From Cocos nucifera (taxonomy: Eukaryota; Streptophyta; Magnoliopsida; Arecales; Arecaceae), in contig QRFJ01007203.1 of the NCBI GenBank assembly GCA_006176705.1, positions 1-64,000 on the forward strand: a stretch of DNA of 64,000 nt, in the 5' to 3' direction. Shown here in pieces: positions 21,635 to 32,620 of this stretch. Both the position numbers and the translations under genes were made by a program. How positions within the stretch are numbered: the stretch's first letter is position 1; each line of letters starts with the position of its first letter. The notes beneath the pieces are model-generated. The model was not told the origin of the DNA and did no database searches. It saw only the letters and a program-made list of their open reading frames with translations.

Positions 21635-22821
21635 ATAATCTCTTCCTTTTTGATGATGACAAAATCTTGAGTATATGCACAATAAAAGCAAATAATGTAT
21701 TTCTATGAATTTTGCTAAAAAATATCATGAAATATAGATTAAACACATGAATGAGTACTTCATGAATGTTCTCAATTATTCTTTTGGTTTATTGCACATA
21801 TTTCATATACTTATAAAGAAAAATATTTCAATTTATATCAGTGAGTATTAAGTTTTTATTTCAAACATCAATACAATTCGAATGAGTTTCTTCAAGCATA
21901 TACTCAACATTTCTCTCCCCCTTTTTGACAGCATCAAAAAGCTTATGAAAAAGAAATAAGAAATAATCATCAAAATCAATAATATGATAGTATCAAAGTA
22001 AGAATTGCATTAAGTTCAGAGAATTAATTTATATGAGTCATCAAAATCAACATCAAAGCATTATAGTGAGAGATGTATTAAATTTATGAAATCAATTTAA
22101 ATGAATCATCTCCCTTTTAAAAATTTGTCATTTGACTCAAAATAAGTTTTAAATATTTATTTTAATTTTAAAAATTAGCTTAAATTTAAATATTATATGC
22201 TTTTCTTCTTTTTGAATGAATATGATCTTTATTCGTATTTTCAAATATGCACTTTTAAGTTATAAGAGGAATAGAGCTTTTCAAAATATTTAAATTTGAA
22301 ATCAAGCATAATATATACTTCAATATTCTAACTTTTTTTTTCTTAAGAAATTTTAATCAATTAGATTTGAAAAAGATATGTATCGAGAATGAATCAAGCA
22401 AAGTAAAATAAATAGTATCAAAACATAACATAGTCACATTTTCAAATTCATTGCTTTGAGTAAAATATTATTTTAAAATAAATAATTCATAAAAATTTTA
22501 CAATGTACATGAGAAATTTAGGATCAAATTTGAATTTTTAAATGAGTTTCAAAATTGATTCCTTGGAGTAAGAATATATTTTTAGATTAGTCAAAAAAAT
22601 TTTAATCAAATCAAGTTAGAAAATATCTCTCCCCCTATTTTTCATTCTTATAGCAAGATTAATTTACTTTTCAACTTTCTTCCCTTTTTTTATTTCAAAT
22701 CAAGCAAATTCAACATAAATTTAACCACTAAATTTAGATTTTTAAAATTTAAAAAATATTTTTAATTTTAAAGGCTTTTTTTTATTAAATGATTACTTCT
22801 TCTTTAATATTTTCTCTCCCT
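21635..22821 (-). promoter_or_regulatory. S1 repeated polypurine tracts
   Basis: The LTR-adjacent tract (about 21640-21657, minus strand, TCATCATCAAAAAGGAAGAG) is followed by similar purine runs at 21912-21928 (GTCAAAAAGGGGGAGAG), 22627-22642 and 22812-22821. Multiple PPT copies upstream of the 3' LTR are a known Sirevirus trait. Confidence 0.65.
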
Positions 22822-23702
22822 TACTTTAACAAATAGAGTCATTTCTTTGAAAGATTTTCTTGATACCAATTAAACTATGTTTTAGATCAAATCATGATTT
22901 TCTTGGTTCAATGTCATTTAAAGATTAATTTGCAAATTCAGCTTGATACCAATGATTTTAGTTTTGAATTAAATCAAGATGAATTGATTCAAATTAAATA
23001 GTTTAAGGATTTAGAATGATAAATCAATTTGAATTGATATCAGCAAATTAGTTAAGGCAAATCATAAAAAAATTTTCAGTCATTCTTCAAAAAGATCATT
23101 TTTTTCTTTTCATAAAAAATATCAAGCAATTAGTTTCAGAAAAGGTATGTATTTTTGAATTTATTTTAAATGATATCATATCAAACATATAGCTGTATAA
23201 AATCATATTTGAAACTAAGACATTCTTCTCTTTTTACCAAAAGATAAATCAATCAAATACATGACAATAGTAAGTTATTTGATATCAAATAATTAAAACA
23301 GAAGTTCTCTATGAATATTTAGCAATTTAAAATATTTATATCCAATAAGAATCTTTTAATTTAAATTTATTAATTATAAAATTGATATAGGGAGACTTAA
23401 AATATTATGCTGAATTTCAAAATAAATCATTTCATCCATGGCATGATATATAGAGGAGAGCATGTTAATCTTTAAAATCAAAGCATTCAAATTATTACAA
23501 GCATCAAAATTAATCATACTTATCAAAACATGAAAGGAGTTATCATATGCATACATATTAACAAATCATTAAAGTTAATACATCAAACTTTCAATTCATA
23601 GAGTATGATCATTTTAAGCAATGATAAATCATCAAAATTAATCAAACATGCTTAATAATTATGCTAATTAATAATCAAAATATATTTAGCAAATAAAGAT
23701 GG
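22822..23702. other. S1 non-coding region between gag and PPT block
   Basis: AT-rich with no supported gene. The stretch 23380-23760 matches 28010-28330 in S2 by eye, including the motif GGAGAGCAT(G/A)TT, so it is a family feature. The short ORF 23374-23556 lies in it and has no recognisable domain. Confidence 0.6.
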
Positions 23703-24550
23703 TATGGTGTGAGAATAGTTTAGATTTTACCAAATAGCACCATCCATCTATTTTTATTTCCAAGACATCCATAAAAATTTTCTTCTTTTAGCTTCATTGG
23801 ATCCTTGGTATATCTACAAAATTACTTCATAATTTTTGGTACCTAAGTTTTCTTGGGTCCATTGAAGTTAGTGCTTAAGGTTTCTTTTGGAACCCAAATT
23901 TGTCTAACCAAAGTATGGCCAATTCTTTTAAAATCACATTCAAAAATTTTTTGGTCAATCTTATTACATTTAAAGTATTTAATTGAATGATTTTTAATTG
24001 AAGTTCTTGTAAAAATACTCCTGACATTTTGCTGTTTTCTTGAAATATTAAGATCAGTTTCTATTTTATTGAAAACAGCCCCATTAACTTTTACCATAGA
24101 TTAGAGATTTTGAAAACTAATGGTAAACTTTTCAGCAATAGGCTTCAAAATTTCAATCTCTCTTCTCAATTTTTTATTTTCTCCTAAGAGCTCTTTCTTT
24201 TTATTTAAAAGATTTTTCTTTTCTTTTAGGAAGGATCTTAAGGTATCATTATCCTTCTTAAGCTCCATGTTTTCTTTAACTAAAGAATTTTCAGATTTGA
24301 TCTATTTTTCTTTTTCTTTAGTTAAAGTATTCTTTTCTTTCAAGATATCTTCTTTTTTATTTAATAACTTATTCTTTTCATTAGCTAAAAGAAGATTAGA
24401 TTTTTTGATTTCTTTATTTTTCAGTCTTAACTTTTTGAATTCATCCATTAAATTATTGAAGGCTTCAAACAATTCCTCAAATGTAAACTCGAAGGAGTTT
24501 TCAGAATTTACCTCATTCTCAATGGCTATGAGGCAAAGATTTTCTACTTG
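23703..24550 (-). pseudogene. S1 gag, C-terminal part
   Basis: The minus strand encodes a long lysine/leucine-rich coiled coil (24540 to about 24120; it contains EAFNNLMDEFKKLR), then a degraded zinc knuckle (YFKCNKIDQKIFEC, near 23960) and the Sirevirus-type tail IWVPKETLSTN...GPKKT (about 23845-23920), continuing to KDPMKLKEEN near 23790. A stop follows QNL near 24100. The ORF on the plus strand at 24120-24554 is the mirror of the coiled coil. Sequence 5' of 24550 is replaced by G2. Confidence 0.8.
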
Positions 24551-24599
24551 GTGATGACCTCGGGCACAATGGCAGTGGAGGTAGGAACTACGGAGCTAG

Positions 24600-25538
24600 A
24601 ATCACCGACCTTCGTCCTCTTCGAGCTATCGCTTGATGCCTTCCCTTTTTTCTTCTTGGTGTAAAATCCTTTGGTAAGCATTTCGGTGGCTTTGGTATCC
24701 ATTTCTACAATAGAAAAGGAAGTGCGCTCAGTGGCAATACATGTGCAAAATCATATGAATTTGAAAAGCAAAGGTGTACGAACAGGTCAAGCGGACTTAG
24801 ACCCAGATTGAACAAGATCTGTTCTTTCAGAAGGATGGGAAGGAGAAGAGTTTGGTATGTTTTGAGTTTATTGGAGGAATCAAGGTTGGCTCCATCTAAG
24901 CTAGGAGCTCGGTGAACTAACTCTCTAACATAACCCCAAGGAGGAAGATCTAAGAGCAGGATTGGACAATACACAAAAAAGTATATTTTCTTCTAGTTAT
25001 GAATAGAAGAAGGGGAACCTTTCAATAACCCCTTCTTTCTAAACTGAGGAAAAAAGTACCACCAGTCCTTCACGATAGGATGGTGCTTGAAGGTGTAGAA
25101 ATTTCTAAAGAGCAAAATAATTGGCTAGACCTTGGCCAGTTGATAGAGGAAAAGGAAATCAACGATGAACCAAAAGGAGTTCGGCATGATAGATGTGAAA
25201 GAAATGTTTAAAAATCGGAAGAGGGTGACTACAAAAGGGGGCAATGGGAGCCTAAGCCCTATATGAAAAATTTCTAAGTACAAACAAAATTGGTCGGTCG
25301 GAGGAGAGCTGACTCGATCATCGAAGCTAGGAAGTTCAAGATCATATTCCTGGAGGATTCCACATTGAATTCGGATCAGAGAAAGATCATCCAGAGTAAG
25401 AACAGACAGGATGGTGTCTGAAATGAAGGATGAGTGGGACATGTTCTTAGGATCTACCTCAGCCTGGGGTGCAGGATCAAGTAAGGTCAGTCTAGGTGAG
25501 CCCCAAGAACTGATGGAGTGGGAGGTTTTAGAAGACAT
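24600..25538 (-). pseudogene. G2 antisense gene, putative gypsy-type transposon protein
   Basis: The start is placed at the ATG on 25536-25538 (MSSKTSHSISS). The sequence DLSLIRIQCGILQEYDLELP...FCLYLEIFHIGLRLPLPPFVVTLFRFLNI corresponds to the plant domain found in 'putative gypsy type transposon' proteins (Transposase_28-like / plant mobile domain type). The frame stops at 25125 and continues in others to 24600, with APSLDGANLDSSNKL near 24880. The homologue in G3 is at 39256-41057. Its function is unknown; such genes lie antisense between pol and 3' LTR in Tat-type elements. Confidence 0.7.
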
Positions 25539-26173
25539 CCGAATCGAAATAAAATCCTAAGAAAACCCCCAAAAAATAAGAAAAAATGCAGGGCAAGTAT
25601 TGCTGCCAAAAAATTGGGAGAGCAAGAAGCTAGAAAGAAAAAGTATAAATAACCTAAGAGAAGGGATAGGAAACTGACCTAAGCTATCTAGGAAGAAAGA
25701 AAGGATGATGGATGCGATGAGAACCAGCCGAAAAGGTGTTTGGAGCTTGGGAAGGTGAGGAAGGAGGCTAAGACCCTTGGGAAGAATATGAACGGGGATC
25801 GAAGGAAGGAGAAGACTCAGGCAAGAATGGCTTTCAAAGGAGAGGAGAAGGCCTTAAATAGCCGGAGGTAACCCGAGGCAGTTTTGATTGTGGATCAACT
25901 TTGATCGGTCAGCAGCACCATGTGTCCCACTCATCATGACAAAAGAGTGGTGATGGGTGGAATCTTTATGGCACCGTACCTGGGGTAGGATTTCAATGGG
26001 AGATTCGAAGGGCCATCTTTTGGAACTCATTTTAGACTTAGAAAGCTTTGGTGCCAGTGCGGTAAATACCAAAATATTTCATCTTGACAAGCATTGAAAC
26101 TCGAGATCAAACTTTGGCAGTCGCCTTTTTTCTTTTTTCCTTTGAATTTTGAACTCGAGAGTACGGGGACTAT
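25539..26173. other. G2 spacer between antisense gene and LTR
   Basis: No gene supported. It probably carries the promoter and 5' UTR of the antisense gene, by its position. The segment near 26140-26170 (on the minus strand AGTCCCCGTACTCTCGAG) is where the polypurine tract should lie, by comparison with G1 and G3. Confidence 0.5.
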
Positions 26174-27420
26174 TATTGGGGATAAACCCCACTGCCGCCA
26201 AAGTCCAGTCTGATTCTTAGCCTGATGTGACTGGTAATCGCAGAAGAGCTTCGATCGTGAATTCTTTCTTTTAGAACCTCTCGAGCAGCCGAACTCATTC
26301 CGAGCCTCTCCAGCAGTCGAGCTCCTTTCAGACCTCTCTAACAGCCAAGCTTCTTTCAAGTCTCTTCAACAGTCGAGCTCCTTTCGGGCCACTACAGCAG
26401 CTGAACTCCTTTTGAACCTCTCCGACAGTCGAGTCTCTTTTGGGCCTCTCTAGCAGCCGACCTCCTTTCGGATCTCTCCAACAATCGAGCCCCTTCTGGG
26501 TCTCTCCAGCAGTCGAGCTCCTTTTAGACCTCTGCAGCAACTGAGCTCCTTTCGAACCTCTCCAACAGTCGAGTCCCTTCTGGGCCTCTCCAGCAGCCGA
26601 ACTTTTTTCGGACCTCTCCAGTAGTTGAGCCTCTTTCGGGCCTCTCCAACAGTCGAACTCCTTCCGAACTTTGTCTTTAGCCAGATCCCTCCATCGAACA
26701 AATTTTCCTTCTGGTCTTTTCTCTCATGGATCTACATGCAGATTCTTCCAACAGATCTACTTTTGGATCCCCCTAGCGGATCCACGTTCGGACATCTTCA
26801 GTAGAATTCTTTCAAAAATTTCTCTAGTCGTAGGACTCCCAAACTCCTCCCGATCGAACTTTCGACAGTCACCCAGAGAGGTCTCCCCTCGATTCCGGCT
26901 CCATACATAGCATGAATCAACTCACACACAAACTGCCTTAGAGGAGTCCAAACTCCAATGGGATTGATATAACTTGAAGTTCTTCACCAACCAACGTCTA
27001 CTCCATCCGAACTTCAACTATTAAATCTCAACAGATTGGCAAGTCACAATAATGGATACCACTCTTGACTGGCAAGTTGCAACAACAGACACCATCCTTC
27101 GTAACAAACTTCGCATGGCCTGAGTGGCCCACTACCAGATGGTTATGGCTGTCACTATTAGTTTATTACAGGCTCCATCTATAAAAGGGATCCTCTAGAT
27201 ATATTTTCTCTAGACTCTCTTCTTTTTTCCAAAACTCTACAACTTTTTTGACGGTGCACTTCATTTCTGTTGGCCGAAAGAGCTGACTTGATCATTGGAG
27301 GGTCTTGCCGAAGCCACCACCCTAGGCTCTGGATGAGACTCATTTTGCAGGTCATCGATGATGACCTCGTCTTCTTCGACTCCAGCACTTCTCCGACGAT
27401 AATCAGATTTTGCACCAACA
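26174..27420 (+). repeat. G2 3' LTR (1247 bp)
   Basis: Starts TATTGGGGATAAACCCC (the G1 LTR starts TGTTGGGGATAAATCC on its sense strand) and ends TTTTGCACCAACA. A TATA box, TATAAAAG, lies at 27180-27187. A 28-bp minisatellite occupies 26277-26668. No second LTR of this copy is in the window. Confidence 0.75.
26277..26668. repeat. 28-bp minisatellite, 14 copies
   Basis: Counting by hand gives 14 consecutive 28-base units of the type CCTCTCCAACAGTCGAGCTC + 8 bases, with substitutions but no insertion or deletion. Because 28 is not a multiple of 3, all frames stay open, which explains the long ORFs at 26328-26701. Confidence 0.92.
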
Positions 27421-28290
27421 ATATTAATTAATTAAAATTAAAGTCCTCTTTAAATGTTTAGTTTTAAAGATAAATGATAGCTTCCTTGAAATATCTTGCT
27501 TGATATCAACTTCGGAAGATTCAAGAAGTGCATCTTTCAAATTCAATTTTCAAAATCAATCAATCAAAATAAAATATGAATGTTCATCAATAAATTCTCT
27601 TTTAAAATTAAAAGAGGCAATCAAATGGATGATCAAGAAACATATTCAAGTAAATTTAGGAGATTAAAAAATAATCAATTGGGGGAGGTTCTAATAATCA
27701 AATAAAATAAAATTAAATCAAGAAAATCAAGTATGATCAAATCAAAGAGGATTTAGATAATGATTCTATGGGATTTGATTCAACTAGAAAATTTCAAATT
27801 CTTAGAGGTAAACCTAAGATATAATGCATATCAACATATCAAGTACTTGATTTTTATAATTGAAAGTCTTATCTTCAAGTACTTATTCCATGCAAAATTT
27901 TAGAAGAATTTTGATAATTTAGCATTGTATAGGGAATGCCAAAAAGTTAGTTTCACTTGTGGGATTAGTAATTTACCCAATAAACCATCTTTTTAAATTA
28001 AATTCATCAATTGTAAAATTGATTTGGAGAGGTTTAAAATATCATGCTAAATTTTTAAGATAAAAAAAATATTTCATTTATAGCATGATATATAAAGGAG
28101 AGCATATTGATTCAAAAATCAAAATATTCAAATTATTGCAAACATCAAAATCAATCACTCATACTAATCTTACCGAAACATGAAAAGTATTTCAAGTGAA
28201 TATGATATGAAACCATATTAGTAGATTATTAAATCAATAGAATAAATCAAATAAACATTGATGGTATGATATGAGAAAGTTTAGGTTTTA
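27421..28290. other. S2 non-coding region
   Basis: AT-rich and without supported genes. 28010-28290 is homologous to 23380-23720 in S1. Confidence 0.55.
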
Positions 28291-29585
28291 TTCAATAGCA
28301 TCATCCATCCATTTTCATTTTCAAGGCATCCATCAAAAAAAATTTTCTCCTTTAGTTTCATTGGATTCTTGGTATACCTGCAAAATTACTTCATAACTTT
28401 TGGTACCCAAGCTTTTTTGGGTCCACTGGAGTTAGTGCTCAAGGTTTCTTTTGAAATCCAAATTTGCCTAACTAAAGTATGGCCAATTCTTTTAAAATTA
28501 TATTTTAAAATTTTATGGCCTACTTTGTTATATTTAAAATATGTAATTGAATGATTTTCAAATGAAGATTTGCTAAATATATTTTTGATAAATTTCTATT
28601 TTCTGAATGAATTATAACCAATTCCTGCTTTATCAAAAATGGCCTTTTGATTATTTAAAATTGCATGAAGCTTTTGAGATCTAATTATAAATTTTTCAAG
28701 CATGGGCTTCAATATTTTTATCTTTTTTCTTAATTTAGCATTTTATTCTAAAAGAAATTTTTTAGATTTTAAGAGCTTTTCATTTTCTTCAACTAAGAAT
28801 TTTTTATATTTTGAAAGAATTTATTTTTCTTCAACTATTTTTTTTTCTTTTAAAAAAGTATTTTATTTAATCAATATTTTAATTTTTTCATTAGTTGAAA
28901 GAAGATTAGACTTTTTGAGGTTCTTATTTTTTGACCTTAATTTTTTAAATTCATCCATTAAGTTATTAAAAGCTTCATATAATTCATTAAATGTAAAGTC
29001 AGAAGAATTTTTTGGATTTACATCATTTGCATTAGCCATGAGGCAATGATTGGCGATACATTTTTTCTTTTTCTCAATTTTCTTTTCTATACTTTGCTCC
29101 CCCTTAATCAAAACTTTTTTCTTTCTTTGTTTCTTCTTCTTCTTTTTCTTTTCATCCTCATGAGCCATGAGGCATAAGTTGGGGGTGAGCTACCTTATCT
29201 TCTTGGAAGCTTGATGTTTCTTTTTGATTTGCACCCTCATTGGTTGCTTCTAATTGATCTCAAATTTGTTTTGCTGAAATACATGTAGAAATTATATTAA
29301 ATTTATTTATATCCAATGAATAATAAAGTATATTCATAGCTTTAGCATTTAGTTGGTTCATTTCTTTATCATGCTCAAGCAATGCTTTGTGGGTGTGTGA
29401 GCCATCAATTATAATCTTTCATAAGTTATAATCATGTGTTTGCATGAAGATGCATATTTATGCTTTTCAATAACTATAATTTGATCCATTAAGCATTGGA
29501 GGTCAATCAATAGAATAATCTTCATTAAGTAAATTTTTTTTTTTGGATAGCTAAGATCTTTTACTCTTAAACCGCTAGGTTAATA
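28291..29585 (-). pseudogene. S2 gag
   Basis: The N-terminal UBN2-type domain (29585 to about 29220) reads, with stops, RPPMLNGSNYSYWK and LYCALD-like segments. The middle (28863-29168) is a lysine run followed by SSDFTFNELYEAFNNLMDEFKKLRSK, a coiled coil. Degenerate zinc-knuckle and IWVPK-type tail sequences follow to about 28300. Unlike S1 it keeps the N-terminus. Stops are scattered throughout. No protease motif follows; the sequence diverges from standard copia at the same point as S1. Confidence 0.72.
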
Positions 29586-29598
29586 ATCAAATATTAAA

Positions 29599-29617
29599 GC
29601 ACCCACTTTGATATCGA
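29599..29617 (-). promoter_or_regulatory. S2 primer binding site, degenerate
   Basis: The minus strand reads CGATATCAAAGTGGGTGC next to the LTR end, resembling TGGTATCAGAG-type initiator-tRNA-Met sites with a few changes. Confidence 0.55.
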
Positions 29618-29618
29618 T

Positions 29619-31091
29619 TGCTGCCTAGACATAGCAACCCAAGACGGAAGGGGGGGATGAATTGAGTTCTTATAAAATTTTATCCAAATTTATTTACTAA
29701 ATAAATATGTGCTTTAATTTTAGAAAAATAGAGAATTTATGAGGTGAAGGCTTTAAGCTACAGTAGAAGTAAGATAGTGTATGCAAATTAAGAATCTAAA
29801 TAATGCAAATAAAAAATAATAGCAAAATAAAAAAAGCAAGAAAAGCAAGAAGTAAAGCCACAAGATAAATATACAGTTTATAATGGTTCAGTGCAACCCG
29901 TACCTACATCCACTTTTTAAGCTTTTCTTAGAATTTTTACTATAATCCATCCTTGAATATAGAGTGTTTATTTTTTCAGACTCACAAACAAATCCAGTTG
30001 ATTTTCACAGGAGCACTAACCAAAATATTATATTATTAGTTTTTTGGGTTCACTAACAATCTAGTTGATTTTTTTAGCTCACCAACTAAAATCTATAATA
30101 TCCAATTCTAGGCTTGGATGCACCTAATCTCTAAGTTTCTTTCCTCCAAAAAAACTTATAAAAAAATAAAAAATATAAATCTAGAATTTCAGCACATAAG
30201 TAAAAATAGAATTGAAACTCTTTAAATTTTAAAGAAGAAGCTGATGATGTGCTCGATTGAAGCTTGGCTTTTCTTCAATTTGTACTTGAAAGGATGTGAA
30301 AGTTGTTGGAGAAGATTACTTTGGAGACTTGCTAAAATCTATGCACAACTTTTCTCTTTTTTTTCTTTTTTTTTGGATATTCAATATTTCTCATAAAAAA
30401 TAAAAGATTCTCTCTTTAAATCTCTTAATCTTACTTTTCAATTGATTCTCCATCTTTAAATATCCTTAAAGATAGTTGGAGAATGAGTTCTTGCCATTGG
30501 AAGCACTGAAATAGCCATTGGAACCAAAAAAAAGTTGTTAAAAAAGTTGCAAAAACTAGCCATTGAAGGCTGTTGTGCATTTGGAGACTTCTTTATTTTT
30601 TTTGGAGATGTTTTGGTTTTACTTCGAGATGAATCAAGAATTTTGGAGACGTCTCGATCTTAATTCATAAAAGTGAGATTTTTATCTCTTGAGATAGATA
30701 TGACTCGAGCTGATTTTGAGTCCTCTCAAACCTATGCCTGGGCACTGTGCAAGCATACCAAATAGCTTGGAGATGACTCTAAATTTTCTAGAGATGAATC
30801 TAAATTTTCTAGAGATAATTCTAAATTTTTTGGAGATGACTCTACTAGGTCTTGAATGCAAAAATTCCTTCTTTGAAGATCTTAATTTAGAAAATTTATG
30901 AAGATCTTTTTCAATGAATATTTTCTTAATTTTAATACCTATAATGATCTACATACATTCTTGAAATACATGATTAGATACATAATAAACTCAAAGTTTG
31001 GCAATCATTAAAATCAACCATTCTTGAAGCACAAGATTAGATACATAGTATACTTAATATTTTAGAATCATCAAAATCAATCTTACGGTCA
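29619..31091 (-). repeat. S2 5' LTR (about 1473 bp)
   Basis: Homologous to 20491-21634, from TGCCTAGA(G/C) to the terminal AATCAATCT...TCA. It contains the palindrome GAGACGTCTC (30646-30655) and a 21-bp tandem repeat, GAGATGACTCTAAATTTTCTA and variants, about 3.6 copies at 30770-30845. The ORF 30716-30901 (LEMTLNFLEMNLNFLE...) is a read-through of that repeat. Ends are less certain than for other LTRs. Confidence 0.7.
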
Positions 31092-31100
31092 ACAGCTTAG

Positions 31101-32280
31101 TGATTCGAGCCTGAATCTCTAGGTAGACCTATTCGATTCTAATTGACCGATCGGTATCTAAGGCAAGTTTCGATCATAATTTTTAGTTGGGATCATGCTT
31201 ATCTACTCATGCACTAATGGTGTCTAAGGCAAGCATCTGCAACCCTCCTGACAATCTTATTTACCTGGTCAATTTGGTTGATTAAAAACTGAATCATGTG
31301 GCTTAGTTATTCTAGTTCACCCATGCCGACTAGGTTAGTAAGACATGTAACTGTGTTGACCAAAACCTAGTTAGTCAGACATAAGATTGTGCCGACTTAG
31401 ATGAGACCTGAATCGAAACCTTTCCATACAAATATTCAGTCTTAGGTCTTCCACCATTGTAAGAGTGCAGGTGCCCAATTGGTGTTGATTGTTCTCAGCT
31501 GGTTATAATGGTTCAGTTACATCGGAAAGATACAACCATCCTATTTGCATGAGTTGTAGCTAGGTACTGATGGGGTTAGGCCCAAGAAACAAGCACGTTG
31601 GGGGACCTAATGATGGATTTGCCTAAGCATTGAATAGTGGGTCGAACTTAATTAAGGATTGGATCAAGAAATGGGCATGTTGAGGTACCATGATTCGAGC
31701 CTGAATCTCTAGGTAGACCTATTCGATTCTAATTGACCGATTGGTATCTAAGGCAAGTTTTGATCATAATTTTTAGTTGGGATCATGCTTATCTACTCAT
31801 GCACTAATGGTGTCTAAGGCAAGCATCTGCAACCCTCCTGACAATCTTATTTACCTGGTCAATTTGGTTGATTAAAAATTGAATCATGTGGCTTAGTTAT
31901 TCTAGTTCACCCATGCCGACTAGGTTAGTAAGACATGTAACTGTGTTGACCAAAACCTAGTTAGTCAGACATAAGATTGTGCTGACTTAGATGAGACCTG
32001 AATTGAAACCTTTCCATACAAATATTCAGTCTTAGGTCTTCCACCATTGTAAGAGTGCAGGTGCCCAATTGGTGTTGATTGTTCTCAGCTGGTTATAATG
32101 GTTCAGTTACATCGGAAAGATACAACCATCCTATTTGCATGAGTTGTAGCTAGGTACTGATAGGGTTAGGCCCAAGAAACAAGCACGTTGGGGGACCTAA
32201 TGATGGCTTTGCGTAAGCATTGAATAGTGGGTCGAACTTAATTAAGGATTGGATGATGAAATGGGCATGTTGAGGTACCA
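31101..32280 (+). repeat. 590-bp tandem duplication in the C3 leader
   Basis: 31101-31690 and 31691-32280 are near-identical direct copies. Each contains the copia leader motif (GGTGTCTAAGG at 31219 and again 590 bases later; ATTTACCTGGTC at 31259 and +590). Only a few substitutions separate the copies, fewer than seen between C3 and C1. Confidence 0.93.
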
Positions 32281-32620
32281 TGATTTAGAGAGCAAGCACT
32301 GCATCATGCTTGAGAAGCATTGGATAATTATTGTCCACTCATCGATATGGCATAGCCTAAGAATTGGGCATATTGAGGAGTGCCACATATCGATGGAACT
32401 GCAGTACCCACTAGGAACCCTAGTCGTGTAGGGGTTTCCACATCTCCATGGGAGAGTGTGTGAGATCCATAAGAATAGTAGAAGTCTAATTTATTACTTA
32501 AATTTCTTAGAACAAATTTTAAAATTAAGTACAATCATCTAACTTGAATCTTCTACTCTCATAGTTAATCATGTTAGCCTCCAACCCTTTAACTTCTAGA
32601 ATCCAATTGACTAATTGGCC
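32281..32620 (+). other. C3 leader remainder
   Basis: It continues the leader, homologous to C1 about 3250-2960 in reverse. It includes GCACTGCATCATGCTTGAGA near 32297 and CCACTAGGAACCCTA near 32407. No gene is supported; the short ORF 32249-32431 lies in leader sequence. Confidence 0.6.

Larger units (their letters stand above)
20491..24550 (-). mobile_element. S1: Sirevirus-like copia element lacking pol, 3' part
   Basis: On the minus strand: gag (24550 to 23703), about 2 kb of non-coding DNA with repeated polypurine tracts, then a 3' LTR. The Gag C-terminus with IWVPK...GPKKT and the purine motif following TCATCATCAAAAAGG point to Sirevirus/SIRE-type copia. No protease, integrase or RT lies between gag and LTR. 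The 5' part is missing and replaced by the G2 fragment. Confidence 0.8.
24551..27420 (+). mobile_element. G2: truncated gypsy fragment with antisense gene and 3' LTR
   Basis: On the plus strand the order is an antisense gene (minus strand), a short spacer, then an LTR starting TATTGGGG and ending GCACCAACA at 27420. The layout mirrors the left end of G3. The LTR end at 27420/27421 is intact inside S2 sequence. The other end stops at about 24550 within the antisense gene and joins S1 gag directly, so it is a deletion junction. Confidence 0.75.
27421..31091 (-). mobile_element. S2: Sirevirus-like copia element lacking pol, 5' part
   Basis: On the minus strand: 5' LTR (29619-31091), primer site, gag (29585 to 28291), then non-coding sequence until G2 at 27420. 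It is a second copy of the S1 family: gag, the gag-downstream region and the LTR all match S1. Its 3' part is lost at the G2 side. The outer flanks of S1 (attcc) and S2 (acagc) do not match, as expected if two insertions were joined. Confidence 0.78.

Noticed and set aside
24120..24554. 144-residue plus-strand ORF rich in S, F and L
   Set aside because: It is the reverse complement of the lysine/leucine coiled coil of S1 gag. The same artefact occurs at 28702-29049.
26328..26701. Minus-strand ORFs with repeated RLLERP-type blocks
   Set aside because: They read through the 28-bp minisatellite; the unit is not a multiple of three, so every frame stays open. No protein evidence.
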